From NCBI RefSeq assembly GCF_907164915.1, contig NC_061870.1, positions 23,411,348-23,475,347 of the forward strand: a stretch of 64,000 bases of DNA, in the 5' to 3' direction. The position numbers and the translations under genes are program-made. Shown one piece after another: positions 43,178 through 54,055 of this stretch (position 1 is the stretch's first letter; each line of letters opens with the position of its first letter). The notes under the pieces were generated by a model. That model worked only from the letters and a program-made list of their open reading frames with translations. It made no database searches and was not told where the DNA came from. Source of the stretch: Impatiens glandulifera. Lineage: Eukaryota > Streptophyta > Magnoliopsida > Ericales > Balsaminaceae.

Positions 43178-44319
43178 ACTAGTTGTATGCTACTCCTGCT
43201 CCACTTTCTCTTACAGACCAGTACGCCAACTATTTGCATCCAATAAATGAACGCCACGTACACGAAGATTCTTCTCACTACTTGTTCAGTACAGGACAGT
43301 TGCAGAAGGATATCCAGCGCACTACCGTTCAGTACGACCACGTTCCAGGAGCACATAATTTGCTATACTCTGTCCTTTAGGCGACCATCCTATGGGCGCA
43401 TGCCACATGTCCATGAAGAAGATTCGACCGTTGGTGTCCCTCTACTACAAATAGATGCTCAAGAACAACATACGAATATCTCGGTCTACCGGTTATCAAA
43501 TTAAATTCTTCTCATTCATCACTCTTGCACTTACTGATTGTACATCTTTTTAAGTTCAAGAGAGAGAATCAAAAACACTATTTAGCTGAGAGATATTATT
43601 GATCATATTGTAAGTTGAACAGAGTATGTTCTGTTAAACAAAGTATTAGCTATTCAGTAAGTTGTATTTGATTCAAGAAGTTTAGTGAAATCCTTCCGGT
43701 TGTTGGAAGAATGGGTGACGTAAGAGAGTTAGCTCCGAACATCCATAAACAACTTGCTGTGTTCTTTACTTTTAGTCCTTACAATCTTTTTGGTTCAAAG
43801 TTTCAAACCCAAACAAACAGTTCTGCACTTGAATCATTTTCAAGAGTTTGTGAAGGTTTACAAAGAATAGAAAGAGATATTAATACCTAGCAAGATTTCT
43901 ATCAATCCGTTTAGTCAGACCCCGTCTCTATTGATTACACCGATCTTATCACAAGATTAACAATTTTCATTTCTTCGGGTGTTATATCGAATATTCTCAT
44001 TTCTTCAATTACTTGTTCATTAAAAGTTTGTGAATCTCTATAAAAGCCCTGCAAATCAAATTAACATCACAATTAGACCATTGGTTTAAAAACAATAAAA
44101 GATATAGTGACTTACAAAAACCATTGTCGAAAAAACAATTTCCCATGGGAATATTGTTTACTATAATTACATATAATGTGTGTCCATGCAACAATAATAC
44201 CACTTTTAACATTACATCCATTTTTCATTGATTGAAAATGCCCTATGTTGATCAAGATATGCTCGGTTTCATACAACACTTCCTTCCTGAAACCACATAA
44301 TGAAGAAAACACATAAACC

Positions 44320-44490
44320 ACCATTTCGGGAGGATAAACACCCATTTTGGGTCTCGAAATACCCATTTCGAGTCCTGAAATTACCCATTTCGGGTCATGA
44401 AATCACCATTTCAGGTCACGAAACCACCCTTTCAGGACAATAAACACCTATTTTGGGTCCCGAAACCACCCTTTTGGAACCCAAAATAAT
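44320..44490 (-). repeat. CGGGACCCGAAATGGGTG-type repeats, right block (inverted)
   Basis: Reverse-complement versions of the 37.5- and 39.9-kb blocks (aaacacccattttgggtctcg, gaaaccaccctttcaggac). Orientation opposite to the other two blocks, consistent with a terminal or subterminal inverted repeat. Confidence 0.8.
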
Positions 44491-44879
44491 CATTAAACTA
44501 ACTAAGAAATAAAAATATCATTAATTACCTCGTCTTCTCATCATCTTCATTTGCAAAAATGAACCCCAAAATGATTTTATCTCGATCATCTATTTAGAGG
44601 AGGTATGCTACAAACATTAACATCATCAACTTTCAAGAATATGGGAAGAAATACAAGATTGTGTGAAGAATAAAGCAAAAGGAAGATCCTTCTATGTAAG
44701 TATGTTGAAATGTTATTTTGGAGTAGTTCCTTTTTCAATTTAAGCTCGATAGAGTTAGTATAAGTTCTTAATACAAATAAAATTCTTTTTTTTGAGATCA
44801 TATGAAAAATGTAACCGATTAATCTACAATATCTAGAAAGAAAGAAATTCAAGAACTCACAGTGAAAGAAGTAGAACCG

Positions 44880-46700
44880 CTAAAGATATTTGGAGAGATA
44901 TAACTTCAGATGAAAATGCACTCATTCAATCCTAGAGAGGAATCGAAAGGAATGAAGAGAATAAAAAACTCTTCCAGATATGAGATATTTCATTTGAGAA
45001 AGTCACAAGTAGAATAAAAGTAAAAACGCTATAAACGCTAATTGATTGTTGTTGTTGTATGTAATTCAATTATTATTTCATTGTCAAATCTAAAAATTAT
45101 CTAGATCTGATATTAAACTTTTGTAATTTCTTTTTCCTCTTTTGGGTTTTTTTAATGAAATGAAACTAATTTGTTTTCCCAAAAAAAAAGTAAGATTGAT
45201 TTTTTTGCTTGTTCTTCATCATATATAGAGATTGAAGGCGTGCTGGAATTTTCGCATTCCGCAGGGGATTTTTTCTGACTACCCGAATGACTTTTTCTTT
45301 AGTCACCAATTATGGTCTTTTTACAATACTAACCACCATTTGTAATCGATTTACCACTTCTAGTACTCCCCATTCGGGTACGACCACTTCAGGTACCCTC
45401 ACTTCGGGTACATCTTCATTTGTAGTGGGTGTATAAACTATCTCTTATAATTAATTAATTAATTAATTAATTTTTATATTTGTTTTTATAATATAAGGTA
45501 AGTTTTATCTAATATATATATATATATATATATAATAATAATAATGTTTTTTCAATCACTCGCATTACATATGAAACTATTCGTAAAATAATGTAAGTTC
45601 TCATAATATTTTTTTATATTTTCTTTTTCATAATATAAGATATATCACCCTAGTATATTTAGTATAAGTATATATATTCTTATTTAAAAATTATAACAAT
45701 ATTAGTTATGATTGGGAGAAGAAATTTAAGAAGGAATGACGTGGCGTAATTTAATTTGTTAAAACATAACAAATTTTTTCTTTCTTCTCTCTCATCACCC
45801 TTTATCCATTTTTTCAATAGTGATTGGTTCTCTCCCTTATCATTTCTATCAAATTTTCTCCCCTATTACTATTCTTAGTCTTATTTAGTCTATTTAACTT
45901 GTAAATGTAAAAAAATAATATATATACATACTTTATATTTTATAATATTAGCTTATAAATTAATATATATATATATATATGAATATGATCATTGAGTTAA
46001 TGTATTAGATTAGTAAGGAAACATTAAACGCCCATATTATTAGGTCCTCAAAATGTCATATTATTTGAGTGTAAGGTAAACAAATAGTTAAATTACTATT
46101 AGAATTCAAATTATATTTATCTAATTCGTAATTTAAATTATTATAATACGAATTAAATTTGGATTGAATTTGTATGATTTAGATAATTCAATTTTATATT
46201 TTTTTTATTTATTTAATTGTTTAATAAATTTGTTTTTTATTATTATTTTCTATTAATTAATTATGTTTATTTGTTTTTTATAATTTTTGTTAAATTATTA
46301 ATCATAGATCTTGTTATAATTAATTTTGTCTATTTAAAATTTTATTTTATTTTATTTTGTTAAAAATTACTGATATGTTAATTTCAAATATTTTAATTAA
46401 TAAATTAAAATATGATAGTTACTAAAATAAAAGAAAAACAAATTGAAATATTTTAATAATAGATCTTATAATATTTTTTTTAAATAAATTTTTAGATTAA
46501 ATTATAAAAAAATATAAAACATTTTTTAACAAAACACTTTTTATTTTGTAACAAATAAAGTAGCTGAATAAATCAATAGTCTTTTATAATAATTTCAATA
46601 ATAAATATAATAAATTAAAATATAAGAAGATAAGTTGAATAACAAATTAAAACATATTAAATACATCAAAAATATATATTATTTATAATGGTTACACAAT
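44880..46700. other. AT-rich DNA, end of the MULE region and beyond
   Basis: A cccattcgggtacgaccacttcaggtaccctcacttcgggtac stretch at 45367-45410 may be the outermost part of the MULE. Beyond 45440 the sequence is AT microsatellite-like (45509-45545, 45962-45981) with no coding frame. Confidence 0.35.
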
Positions 46701-46704
46701 ATTT

Positions 46705-47230
46705 TTACAAATTACCTTCAAAATAACACCATCATTAAAGATGGTAGATACACATAAAAGGTATATTTCATAATGGTGGAATATACCTAAATCTAGGTAA
46801 CTAAAGACATAAGAGAAAGTAGTTAAAAAAAATGAGTTTTTCTTCACGTTTGCTTTTGTTTTGCTCTTTGTCTTGTTCTTGTCTTGATAGATTACCTAAA
46901 TTCTCAAGAACAACATCATCATTAAAGATAACATATACATATATAATGTATCTTCACCAATTATGGAAATATTTAAACCTAGGTATCTATAGAGAGAAGA
47001 GAAAGTAGTTGAAAAAAAAATTCTTCCTAATGCCTACTTTCGTGTTATTATTTTCTCTAAAATTTACAATATGACAGATTACCTGAATCCTCAAGAAAAA
47101 CATCATCATGAAAGATGACATATAAATATATAATGCATCTTCAACAATTGTGAAAGTACCTAAACATTGGTATTTAGGGAGTGAATATAAATTAGTTGAA
47201 GAAAAAATGTTTTCCTCGTAACACTACCTT
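46705..47230 (+). repeat. Tandem repeat, about 185 bp x 3, diverged
   Basis: The phrase gattacctaaattctcaaga, followed by acaacatcatcattaaagat, recurs at about 46708, 46889 and 47077. Each time it is followed by a tatataatgtatcttca-type segment and a gagagaaagtagttgaaaaaaa segment. Confidence 0.75.
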
Positions 47231-47244
47231 CATCTTGATTTTTC

Positions 47245-47421
47245 TCTCTCTCTGTCTTCTTCTTTTTTAAAATCAGATATCTATCGAAAACTGATGACAC
47301 CTAAAACGAATTTTCGTCACATACTTCTTTAAAAAAATATATTAATCGAAAGCCGAGCAGACCCAAGACAAACTTTTCTCGTCTACTTCTTCAAAATCAG
47401 ATATCTATCGAAAACCGAGAA
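47245..47421. repeat. Direct repeat of TATCTATCGAAAACnGA segments
   Basis: cttctttttt/aaaatcagatatctatcgaaaac occurs at ~47262 and ~47385 with a diverged third version between them, directly next to the copia LTR. Confidence 0.6.
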
Positions 47422-47787
47422 TGTTAGGATTTGTATCTTCTAAATCCGACCAGCTTGAAACAATCTGTAAAAATGCAAGAAAGAAGAACACAAGAAGACA
47501 CATATTTATAGTGGTTCACTCATATTGAGCTACGTACACTTCAACTAGCACTAGATTTCACTATGAAGAAGAAGAAATACAGAGTTTTTTTTGCCTCACA
47601 CTTTATTTTTTTAGAATTATGTCTTTAACTTGTAAATCCTTAATAATCACATATTTATAAGGTAAACATTCAGATAATAAACCTAAATAACTCTTGGTCA
47701 GGCCCAAGCCCAAAACCAAATACAAACCCAATAAACTCTAATTAACAATGTAGAGTTTATTATAAGTGTAGGCTCCATAACTCAACA
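47422..47787 (-). repeat. LTR (366 bp) of a second copia family, 3' LTR of a truncated element
   Basis: TGTTGAGTTATGGAG...AAATCCTAACA in element orientation. Its upstream neighbour is a polypurine-like CCAAGTGGGAGAT (47788-47800). It is collinear with the LTR at 58790-59391 apart from a MITE in the latter and scattered substitutions. Confidence 0.85.
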
Positions 47788-47849
47788 ATCTCCCACTTGG
47801 AGACTAACTTCATCATCTCTCGATCGATAGTGGCTTTCCATCCGGTGTC

Positions 47850-48050
47850 TTAACGAAGAAGACCAACTGAAGTTGCACACAACTTCAGTTTCTCATTTGT
47901 CACAGCTTTCGTCAACATACTAGCTGGATTCTCACTCTCGGGAATCTTCTCAAGAGCTAATACTCCATCTTCTAAAACTAACCGAATGAAATGATAACGA
48001 ATATGTATATAATTCATTCTGCCGTGATAAACATGACTCTTTGCATACAA
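47850..48050 (-). pseudogene. copia pol fragment: RNase H C-terminus
   Basis: 66 codons reading YIHIRYHFIRLVLEDGVLAL, then KIPESENPASMLTK, the standard end of copia RNase H before the polypurine tract. All upstream pol is missing; the homology stops near 48050. Confidence 0.85.
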
Positions 48051-48259
48051 ATAGTGATTTTAGCAATAAAGTTAGATTAGGATGGAGATTCATCTGAGAA
48101 TTAAGGGACGATGATTTCGACGTCGGTAACTGAGAACCTAGAGTAAAGGATTGGATAATAGAGGTTGGTTCTGCTGGAGGAGAGGAGACGAATCTGAACT
48201 CTGCAGGAGAAGCATATGATCAAAGTTGTTGGATTTCTAATTTTCTATGCCGCCTAATG

Positions 48260-50175
48260 TAGTTTAATTGAGTTTTTTTTTTTCAATGGTTCAAATTTTG
48301 AATTAAGCCACCAATTATTACAAATTTAATCATTTAAGTTACTTCATAGACAAACCGTATTCTTATTCTTCATGTTTTTTAATTAATTTACTACATATTT
48401 TTGCAAATTGCTACTTTCCTCCCCACCCTCCGTCCCATTCCTCACTTACCCCCAAAATTACCTATTTATCCCTATCGTTTTTATATATTTATTTTTTATT
48501 TTATTTTATTACTTTACTTATTCAATTTAATTATTATATTTTTCTTATTTATTTAATATTCTTTATATCGGTTTTGAATATTTATTTTTGTTTTCTTATT
48601 TCGGTTAATAATTCTTTTTTATTTTAAAAAAATATGAATTAATTCGTTTTACGTTAAATCTTATTTGTTATAATTTTTTTTAGTTATAAATAACAATAAA
48701 TAAAAATAATTTTATTTTATTAAATCTATTTTGACAAGATATTGATGTGATTTGATTAGGCAAGCCTTGAGAATTTGGGACCTATGCAAATTTATAATAA
48801 AGAAATAAGAGATTAAAGAGGAGATAATTTTTTTTATATATATATATATATATATATTGTATAATATATATTTAATATTAAAGGAAAAAAGGGGAAAAAA
48901 TAAGATTAATAATATAATACTGTTAAATATTAAAAGGGCTCTATGCAACTGAATAGGTTGTCTTACCTTAGGGTACCCCTGAATTAGTAAAATCAAATCT
49001 TCTTTTGTTGACAACTCACTAAATAACAAATCTGTTTTTGTTGATAACTCACTGAAGAATCAAATATGCTTTTAACATAAGGAATAACCACAATTTCGGT
49101 TCATTTCAGATAGTTGGTCATTTTAGAATGATGTTCCTAGTGGGAGAGCATCTCCAACAATAATCGCAATTTTACACCCGAATTTGAGAATGATGTTCCT
49201 AGCGTGGATTTAGGGCGATAGCCACACTAATCGAGTATGGTGAAGAAGGTTGGTTTCAAGTATGATATGATCTTATGGAGGAGATTCGACAAAATAAGCG
49301 TCAATATGATCAGCTTTATCCAGATCGAGAAATGACAGATAATCTATTATTTTTATTAAAATATTTCGGGCAACCGACATTAGAGAGGCATTGGATGGAC
49401 TCTATGACTTTAAGAATTGTCATCGCATCAAGGTACAACCTTGTACTGCATACATTTGCTGAGAATAATTGGAGTTGTTTTACTCACTTTCCATTAAGGT
49501 CCCTCCAATTCCAGACCAAGAGCGCCGGGAAATAGCTATCGCTCATGTTGGCCAACACTTCGTGCAAGTTTTTTTACACACTCATTACCCTGTACCACCC
49601 TTTCCAATGTGGTGGTGTAATCATTCATCTAACGAAGCTAAAGGATGGGAAACTAGTTATATAACACATGCTAATTAACACGTGCTAATTTGTGGTACGA
49701 AATAACGGGTACAGGACCTAAAGCGAGTGCAGAATTTGGAGGAAATATTGATTAGAATTTGTATTTTTATTTACTTTGGTGTATTTTTTTTCTATTATTA
49801 CATGTACTCTTTTCTAAACATGGTCAAAATATTTAATATTAAAAAATTAAAAGATAAAAAAGATCTAAAGAATATTAAATAAATAAAGTAGAAAAAATAT
49901 ATTAAAAATTAATTAATTAATTATATTTAATGATAAGAAAAACCTAATAATTAAATAAAATAAAATAAGTAAAAGTAAATAAAATAAGAAAAATAATATA
50001 TAAAGACGGTAAGGGTAATTTTAGAGGCTCAGTGGAGAGTGGGGTGGGAAAGCACCTCCTTTTTTAATTAGTTTATGTAATTTATATAAAAAAATAACAA
50101 AGTTCTTCTTTTCATTTTTTTTTTTACAATTATTCTAATACACTTGTGCAAATGATTTGCACTAGTAATGATATA
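48260..50175. mobile_element. MULE-like module with inverted ends, carrying an OTU-like fragment
   Basis: The left part (tttttgcaaattgctactttcc + tccccaccctccgtcccattc + aaaattacctatttatccctatcg, 48400-48480) reappears inverted at about 49995-50070. Further outside, cttcatgttttttaattaattta (48375-48405) also has an inverted partner at 50070-50115. The arms are diverged but collinear over ~150 bp or more. Limits are approximate and no target-site duplication was confirmed. A protein fragment lies between the arms. Confidence 0.5.
49255..49680 (+). pseudogene. Fragment resembling the OTU-like protease ORF of plant transposons
   Basis: The frame 49275-49500 reads RHWMDSMTLRIVIASRYNLV then a CFTHFPLRS segment. 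After a frameshift near 49495 it continues as KVPPIPDQERREIAIAHVGQ, HFVQVFLHTHYPVPPFPMWW and SSNEAKGW. This resembles the C-terminal part of OTU/otubain-like proteins often found near plant MULE transposases, but the assignment is from pattern memory only. The expected N-terminal Asp-x-x-Cys motif is absent. Confidence 0.4.
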
Positions 50176-51870
50176 AAAAATCAAGAAAAATTATGTTAAA
50201 AATGTGACTTTATAATTTAATTTAATATTTTTTATCTAATTATTAAAAAATATGACAAAACCTACTTTTATCCACAAATTTTATTTAAAATTATTTTGTT
50301 ATTTTTTTTAAGCATACCTAAAATCATATAAATTGAAAACATTCATTATATGGAAATAAAAGTAGTTTTTTAATAAAACAAATCTTCAAATAATGAATTT
50401 GAATTAAATTATCAATCAAATATAAAGTTATATTGAGTCTAATATTACTTATCATTATACACTTATTTGAAAAAAATAAGAATATTAAAAAAATTATTTA
50501 AACCAATATTTTCACCAAGGGTTACTTTTCTCACGCCAATATTCTAGAGATTCGAACTCTGATTTTTAGTATGAAATATTAACACTTTAACTGTAAGACT
50601 ATTTATGATTGTTAAAATAATTTTATAATTTTTTTATATATATATACATTTTGTAAATTAAATTTTGAATAATTATATAAATTATTTATAGGGTCTAATA
50701 TTACTTATTAATATATAATTATTTAAAAAAATAAAAATATTAAAAAATTCAACTAACCAATTCATTTAAGTTTTTATATATATAATAATTTTGATTATTT
50801 AATAATCAAATTAGAGGGTGCATTCATCACCCTCGGTGGAGGAACCCTTAGATTTTCTCTTCAATGTTTTCTTTACTCTAAGCCGGCATTCCCTTCACCC
50901 TTAGATTTTCTCTTCAATGTTTTCTTTACTCTAAGCCGGCATTCTCTCCATGGACGAACCATTAAGTTTTTGTCACCAATATTTGCATTACTTAAGCCAG
51001 CATTTCCTTCATAGACGAACCCTTAAATTTTTTTCATTAATGATTGTTTCGTTTGTTTCAACTAAGAATGTTCGCGCAGTATGAAATATTAACATTTTAA
51101 CCACTAGAACACTTATAATTGTTGAAATAATTTTTTAATTTTATGTATATATATATATATTTTGTAAGTTAAATTTTGAAAAAAATATATAAATTATGTA
51201 AATTTTTTCATAAACATAAAAAAAAAGTATAATAAAAATAATTATATATCTTATACTAATATTAAATACAAATCTTTTAATGATATAACATTATATATAA
51301 TAAAAATTATTAATTTTATTAATTTTTCTTAATATATTAATAAAAATAATTTTATTTATATTTTTTTCTCTTATATATATATATATATATTATTTTAATT
51401 AAAAATATTTTTCACCTAATTTATTTTTTAATATATAATAATTATATAATGTTTATTTATATCATTTATTCCTAACTAAATTTCTTTTAAAAAAAAATAA
51501 ATATTTGGTTGTGTTTATATATATATATATATATTTTAATTAAAAATAATTTTTACCTAATTTATTTTTCAATATATAATAATTATTTATATCATTTTTT
51601 TTTCTAACTAAATTTTTGTTTAAAAAATATTAAATATGTTGTTTAAAAAAAGAAAGTATAAGAGAGAGGAGAGATGAGAGAGGAAAGAGGAGAAAGAGAG
51701 AAGAAAGAGAATTGATGACGTAAATTATTGTGGTGTTTTTGTTAACCTTATTACATCATTATATAGACTAGTATGAAACCCTACGTTCTAAGGGAAAAAT
51801 ATAAACGAAATTTTTATAAAATATTTAATTTAATAAAAGAGAATATATTTATATGAAGAGAAAATATATA

Positions 51871-51912
<42 letters not shown>

Positions 51913-52350
51913 GAGAAAAAAATAGAAAAAATAATTATTATTAATTGTTTCATAATATAAGTAAATTGTATAAAAATAAATAATAAACAAATAATATATA
52001 AATAATTGTGGAAAAATTATGTAAGGAAAAATATATTTATATAAAATTAATTATAAAATATATACATGATGTGAGAAAAAAGAATGATTGATTAAAACTG
52101 AAAATAATAATAATACAATACAAACTAAAAGGCTTGATTTAATTTAAACTATTGAAAACAAAATAAAAATTTAAGTTAACACAATATTAAACAAACATTC
52201 ATAAAAAAATAAATGTATAACTCTAATATAATTTAAGATATCCTATATTATAATAATAGTTAATAATGTATACTAATAAAAAAACAACTTCCATAAAATG
52301 AAATTAAAAAATTGTAAAATAAAAAATAAAAACTAAATTTTTTGTCTTTT
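50176..52350. other. Very AT-rich intergenic DNA
   Basis: No genes. Several near-copies of a gaaatattaacactttaac...taagactatt-ataattgtt-aaataattttt phrase (50570-50630 and 51080-51140) show an old internal duplication. Many (TA)n runs, e.g. 51373-51391 and 51879-51908. Confidence 0.4.
50845..50945 (+). repeat. 53-bp-period tandem duplication
   Basis: cccttagattttctcttcaa, then tgttttctttactctaagccggcattc, occurs at 50845 and again at 50898, essentially identical. A weaker third version (aagtttttgtcaccaat...taagccagcattt) follows at ~50963-51006. Confidence 0.9.
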
Positions 52351-52364
52351 TTTCCTATCTCTTC

Positions 52365-52720
52365 AACAACTTTGTCTGTTGCTCCTCCTTAATAAAATTT
52401 AATTAACATATAAAACACATTTCAAAAACTTAAATAAGACATTAAAATAGATAATAAAAAAACAATTTATTTGATCACAAAAAATTGAAAAAGTACCTCT
52501 TTAACAGCTTTGTTTGAAATTGATGATCCTCCCTAATAAAATTTAATCAAATATATATAAACTTTTCAAATATCTAAATAAGACATTAAAATAGATTAAA
52601 AAAATAATTTATTTGATAAAAAAATTGAATAAGTACCTCTTTAACAATTTTGTCTCAAATTGATGTTCCTCCCTTAACAAAATTTAATTTAATATATAAA
52701 ACACGTTTCAAAGTTGAGCA
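52365..52720 (+). repeat. Tandem repeat, about 140 bp x 2.5
   Basis: Units begin near 52376, 52514 and 52656 with a tgctcctcc(t/c)ttaataaaatttaat phrase and share aagacattaaaatagat and aaattgaa-aagtacctcttta. Confidence 0.8.
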
Positions 52721-52738
52721 TAAAGATATCCAAAATAT

Positions 52739-53010
52739 ATTAAAATAAAATACATTACATCACAATAAAATACATAACATAAACATTACAATAAAATAAA
52801 ATACATAATAAATATTAATCACTTTCAATATACAATAAAATGCATATTTTATCTTTATAATTGTATATTGAACGTGATTAATATTTATTATAAAGATAAA
52901 ATATGCATTTTATTGTATATTGAAAGTGATTAATATTTATTATGTATTTTATTTTATTGTAATGTTTATGTTATGTATTTTATTGTGATATAATGTATTT
53001 TATTTTAATT
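52739..53010. repeat. Inverted repeat, ~120-bp arms, 27-nt loop
   Basis: The left arm (52739-52860) is the reverse complement of the right arm (52888-53010) with about one mismatch. The loop (52861-52887, ttgtatattgaacgtgatta + atattta) is itself a partial, near-identical copy of an arm segment. Confidence 0.85.
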
Positions 53011-53229
53011 TTTATATAATATATTTTATTTCAAGTTCCAGTTTATGTAATGTATTCTATTTTATTTTAATTTATAATAGCTATTTAAATTATTTAATTT
53101 AGTGTATTTAATTTGAACTATATATATTATATTTATAGATTTAAATAAAAATAAAACATATGTGTTATTTTATTTTAATATTTATATAATATATTTTAAT
53201 TGAATTAATTAATAGTTTAAAAGTGATGA

Positions 53230-53360
53230 TATTAATTAATAGTTGAGAGAGAGAGAGGAGTTAATTAATGGGTTGAGAGAGAGAGGGAGTTAATTAGTGG
53301 GTTAAGATAGAGAGTGAGTTAATTAATGAGTTGATTAATGATTTAGAGAGAGAAAGGTGT
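53230..53360 (+). repeat. GAGAGA / AGTTAATTAATGGGTT low-complexity repeats
   Basis: Four degenerate units of gagagagag-gagttaattaatgggtt. No coding role. Confidence 0.7.
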
Positions 53361-53554
53361 GTAGTTTGGGAATGTGAATGAAAAGGTGGGTAGTTTGGGA
53401 AAAATTGTTTGAAAGGTGGGTAGGACAGGAAATGGTTCTGGAAAAGAAGATGAAAAGTTGGGTTGATTTATTATATTGATTTAATTACAGTTACACGGTT
53501 TATGTTTTTCATAATTATTGTTTTTGTGTTAAATTTTATAATTATTATAATATG

Positions 53555-54055
53555 ATAACTGAAAGTTAAATTTTATATTATAATTAATATAATATAATAA
53601 CTGAAAGTTAAATTTTATAATTAATATAATATATAATTGAAATTATTAATTTTATTCTAAGTTTTAATGTTTTATAATTAGTATTTAATGCTAAACATGA
53701 TAACTACATTTTTTTCCCTATTTTATAATTAATATAATGGGATAACGGAAAGTTACATTTTATAATTAATATAATATATATTTGAAATTCTTGATTTTAT
53801 TGCCGGTTAAGTTTTATATTATAATTAATATAATATGATAACTGAAAGTTAAATTTTATAATTAATATAATATATAATTGAAATTATTAATTTTATTGTA
53901 GGTTTTAATATTTTGTAGTTAGTATTTAATGTTAAACATGATAATTTTTTTTTTCTATTTTATAATTAATATAATAGAATAACTGAAAGTTACATTTTAT
54001 AATTTTATAATTAGTATAATATATATTTGAAATTCTTGATTTTATTGCAGGTTTA
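53555..54055 (+). repeat. Tandem duplication, about 250 bp x 2
   Basis: tattataattaatataatat-ataactgaaagttaaatttta begins copies at ~53568 and ~53815. Both continue through ataattgaaattattaattttatt, a tagtatttaatg-taaacatgataa segment and gaaattcttgattttattg. Each copy also contains internal half-repeats. Confidence 0.8.

Larger units (their letters stand above)
41074..43951 (+). mobile_element. Solo LTR (copia-like, SIRE/Maximus-type) with 5-bp duplication CAAGA
   Basis: Starts tgttgggaaaaattaag and ends ...cgatcttatca. The exact 5-mer caaga flanks it at 41069-41073 and 43952-43956. Without the hAT insertion it is ~1.44 kb. No gag, pol, primer site or second LTR is present, so it is a solo LTR left by LTR-LTR recombination. 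A transcript-like GC-richer stretch (43200-43950) is typical of R/U5. The SIRE/Maximus label is by appearance only. Confidence 0.8.
40583..44240 (-). pseudogene. Ulp1-like cysteine protease remnant of the MULE, split by a solo LTR
   Basis: On the minus strand, SHYYVVCVNMQNRVIKIIDN (about 40890-40955) supplies a catalytic His and Asp context, followed by a stop. After a splice-like junction, the frame 40832-40599 ends DSSNTTDCAIYCRRHIQTYL, the Cys context and usual tail of plant-transposon Ulp1/SENP peptidases. More upstream sequence on the far side of the solo LTR (43952-44240) is in the same orientation. Ulp1 enzymes cleave SUMO-like conjugates. Here the catalytic-looking residues survive, but the frame is broken by stops and by the 2.9-kb insertion. 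Confidence 0.6.
37200..45440. mobile_element. Decayed MULE with FAR1-like transposase and Ulp1-like protease remnants
   Basis: A transposase pseudogene on + (37.7-39.65 kb) and a protease remnant on - (40.6-44.3 kb) are bracketed by blocks of one short repeat type: 37495-37640 and 39870-40270 in one orientation, 44320-44490 in the other. MULEs with both a mudrA-type transposase and a Ulp1-like peptidase are known in plants (Kaonashi/KI-type). The interior is interrupted by a solo LTR. The outer ends were not fixed: no terminal inverted repeat pair or 9-bp duplication could be confirmed, so these limits are approximate. Confidence 0.6.
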
